From the NCBI RefSeq assembly GCF_001456955.1, contig NZ_KQ758476.1, forward strand, positions 1-64,000: a DNA stretch of 64,000 bases, in the 5' to 3' direction. This DNA comes from Microbacterium enclense (GTDB taxonomy: Bacteria; Actinomycetota; Actinomycetes; Actinomycetales; Microbacteriaceae). This document shows, in pieces, positions 62,866-64,000 of the stretch (the first letter of the stretch is position 1; every line of letters starts with the position of its first letter). A model generated the notes under the pieces. That model had not been told where the DNA came from. It saw only the letters and a list, made by a program, of their open reading frames with translations, and did no database searches. The position numbers were made by a program, and so were the translations under genes.

Positions 62866-63774
62866 TCATCCCTTGAATGCGCCCGACATGAAGCCGCGCA
62901 CGTAGTGACGTTGGAGGATCAGGAACAGGACGATGCACGGCAGCGCGAGCACGACGACCCCGGCCTCGGTGACGCCGTAGTCGATGACGCCCATGGTCTG
63001 ACCGCGGAGGTTCGCCACGGCCAGCGGCAGGGTGATGCGCGACTGGTCGTTGATGAGGATGAGGGGTGCGATGAAGTCGTTCCACGCGGTGAGGAAGGCG
63101 AACAGGCCCACCGTGATCAGGCCGGGTTTGACGGCGGGGAGAAGCACGCGCCAGAGCGCTGTGAAGCTCGTGCAGCCGTCGACGAGGGCCGCCTCGTCGA
63201 GTTCGCGGGGGACGGACTCGAACGAGATGCGCATCATGAACATCGAGAACGGCAGCTGGAACATCGTGAGGACCAGGGCCACGCCGACGAGCGAGTTCTG
63301 CAGCCCCACGGCGTTGAGGATCACGTACAGCGGGATCAGGAGCGTGGCGTACGGCACCATCAGGATCGCGAGCACCGACAGGAACAGCAGGTTCTTGCCG
63401 GGGAACGAGAAGCGCGCGAAGGCGTACCCGCCGAGGAACGAGATGAGCAGCGTCAGCACGACGGTGAGGATCGAGACGAACAGCGAGTTTCCGAGGTACA
63501 CCCAGATGCCCGACTGGAAGTTGGCGAGCTTCTCGTAGTTGCCGAAACCCCACCCCTCGGCCTGGTTCGTGCCGGCCTGCGGACTCACCGAGGCGACGCC
63601 GGTCCATACCAGCGGGTACAGGAAGATGATGGCCAGGGCCCCGGTGAAGACCTTGCCGGGCAGACCCCAGAGCACCGGCCCGCTCGGCCGGGACCGGCCG
63701 CGGTAGCCGGGGGCGACGATCGCACGGGTGCTGCCCGTGACGGCCGCGCGCGGACGGATGTCGGTCGTGGCCAT
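62866..63774 (-). CDS. Carbohydrate ABC transporter permease (MalG type)
   Basis: A 302-residue, six-helix permease with the EAA loop DEAALVDGCTSFTALWRVLLPAVKPG and the usual C-terminal RHYVRGFMSGAFKG. It is the inner-membrane partner of the gene at 63776 in uptake of a sugar, probably an arabino-oligosaccharide judging by the linked GH127 gene. Confidence 0.93.
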   Translation of the reverse strand: MATTDIRPRAAVTGSTRAIVAPGYRGRSRPSGPVLWGLPGKVFTGALAIIFLYPLVWTGVASVSPQAGTNQAEGWGFGNYEKLANFQSGIWVYLGNSLFVSILTVVLTLLISFLGGYAFARFSFPGKNLLFLSVLAILMVPYATLLIPLYVILNAVGLQNSLVGVALVLTMFQLPFSMFMMRISFESVPRELDEAALVDGCTSFTALWRVLLPAVKPGLITVGLFAFLTAWNDFIAPLILINDQSRITLPLAVANLRGQTMGVIDYGVTEAGVVVLALPCIVLFLILQRHYVRGFMSGAFKG

Positions 63775-63775
63775 G

Positions 63776-64000
63776 TCAGGCCTCCTCGGGGCGACGGAAC
63801 GCGCGCAGTTGCACGGCGTTGATGATGACGAGGGCGAGCAGGATGATGACCGACAGTGCGGCAGCGATGCCCAGGCTGTTCTGCCCCTGGAAGGCGATGT
63901 TGTAGATCAGCTGCACCACGGTCATGGTGCTGTTGTCGGGTCCGCCCTTGGTGAGGATGTAGAACTGGTCGAACGCCAGCAGCGACCCGGTCACGCACAT
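63776..64000 (-). CDS. Carbohydrate ABC transporter permease (MalF type), 5' part outside window
   Basis: The last 74 residues of a MalF-type permease: FDQFYILTKGGPDNSTMTVVQLIYNIAFQ is the conserved TM5 region, followed by a last helix and RAFRRPEEA. The gene continues past the right edge. One base separates its stop from the MalG-type start. Confidence 0.9.
   Translation of the reverse strand: MCVTGSLLAFDQFYILTKGGPDNSTMTVVQLIYNIAFQGQNSLGIAAALSVIILLALVIINAVQLRAFRRPEEA

Overview
The window comes from a high-GC Gram-positive actinobacterium, most likely a Microbacteriaceae member close to Microbacterium. The signs are very high GC, frequent GTG starts, many 4-base ATGA/GTGA gene overlaps, NucS in the mismatch-repair role, an LAXTG-type sortase signal and the palindrome TTCGACAGGCTCAG. 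The assignment is inferred from style; no rRNA or tRNA gene was seen.

Left part (1-9940): the end of an Ala/Ser/Thr-rich LAXTG-anchored surface protein, a GlsB-type small membrane protein, a CHAD protein, a membrane-tethered EEP phosphatase/nuclease, a GNAT enzyme, a GntR regulator, a cold-shock protein, a DUF2156 lipid-modifying-type protein with a rhomboid-like membrane half, a coiled-coil membrane protein, a HAD phosphatase and nucS. From 13865 down to 10023 (minus strand) lies a tight five-gene cassette: a small helical WXG-like protein, a 599-residue protein with a helical N-terminus and a GHSWG alpha/beta-hydrolase core, and three paralogous lipoproteins. It resembles a lipase effector with lipoprotein immunity partners and is the strongest candidate for an undescribed system.

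Middle part (14008-36115): an MFS transporter divergent from a LacI regulator with two perfect operators between them; a complete Mrp Na+/H+ antiporter operon (mrpA with fused B, then C, D, E, F, G); an SRPBCC protein; a MacB-like ABC exporter divergent from an OmpR/histidine-kinase pair, with tandem 11-bp direct repeats between them; a second DUF2156 protein with a Na+/H+ antiporter and a small membrane-anchored protein; a NarL-type two-component pair; and a DUF3500 lipoprotein.

Catabolic island (36395-46139): TctC-TctB-TctA uptake proteins, a GntR regulator with two winged helices, then a lactonase-like amidohydrolase, a 2-hydroxycarboxylate symporter, a decarboxylating dehydrogenase, an aldehyde dehydrogenase and a cupin-ABM fusion. 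Together these look like uptake and oxidation of a hydroxy-carboxylic acid or its lactone; the substrate is unknown. Next to it (47628-47762) is a rearrangement scar where a truncated VOC gene abuts a 69-bp fragment of the DUF3500 gene.

Right part (47759-64000): an amine oxidase, a glycosyltransferase, a TetR/pseudo-ABC/YhgE operon with a clear TetR operator, several families of palindromic intergenic repeats, argG, a cyclophilin lipoprotein, a Pr6Pr-type membrane protein, a FadR-type regulator, purA, a lactonase-fold protein, and a GH127 beta-L-arabinofuranosidase with two sugar ABC permeases, the last cut by the window edge. No mobile element, prophage or CRISPR array was seen.
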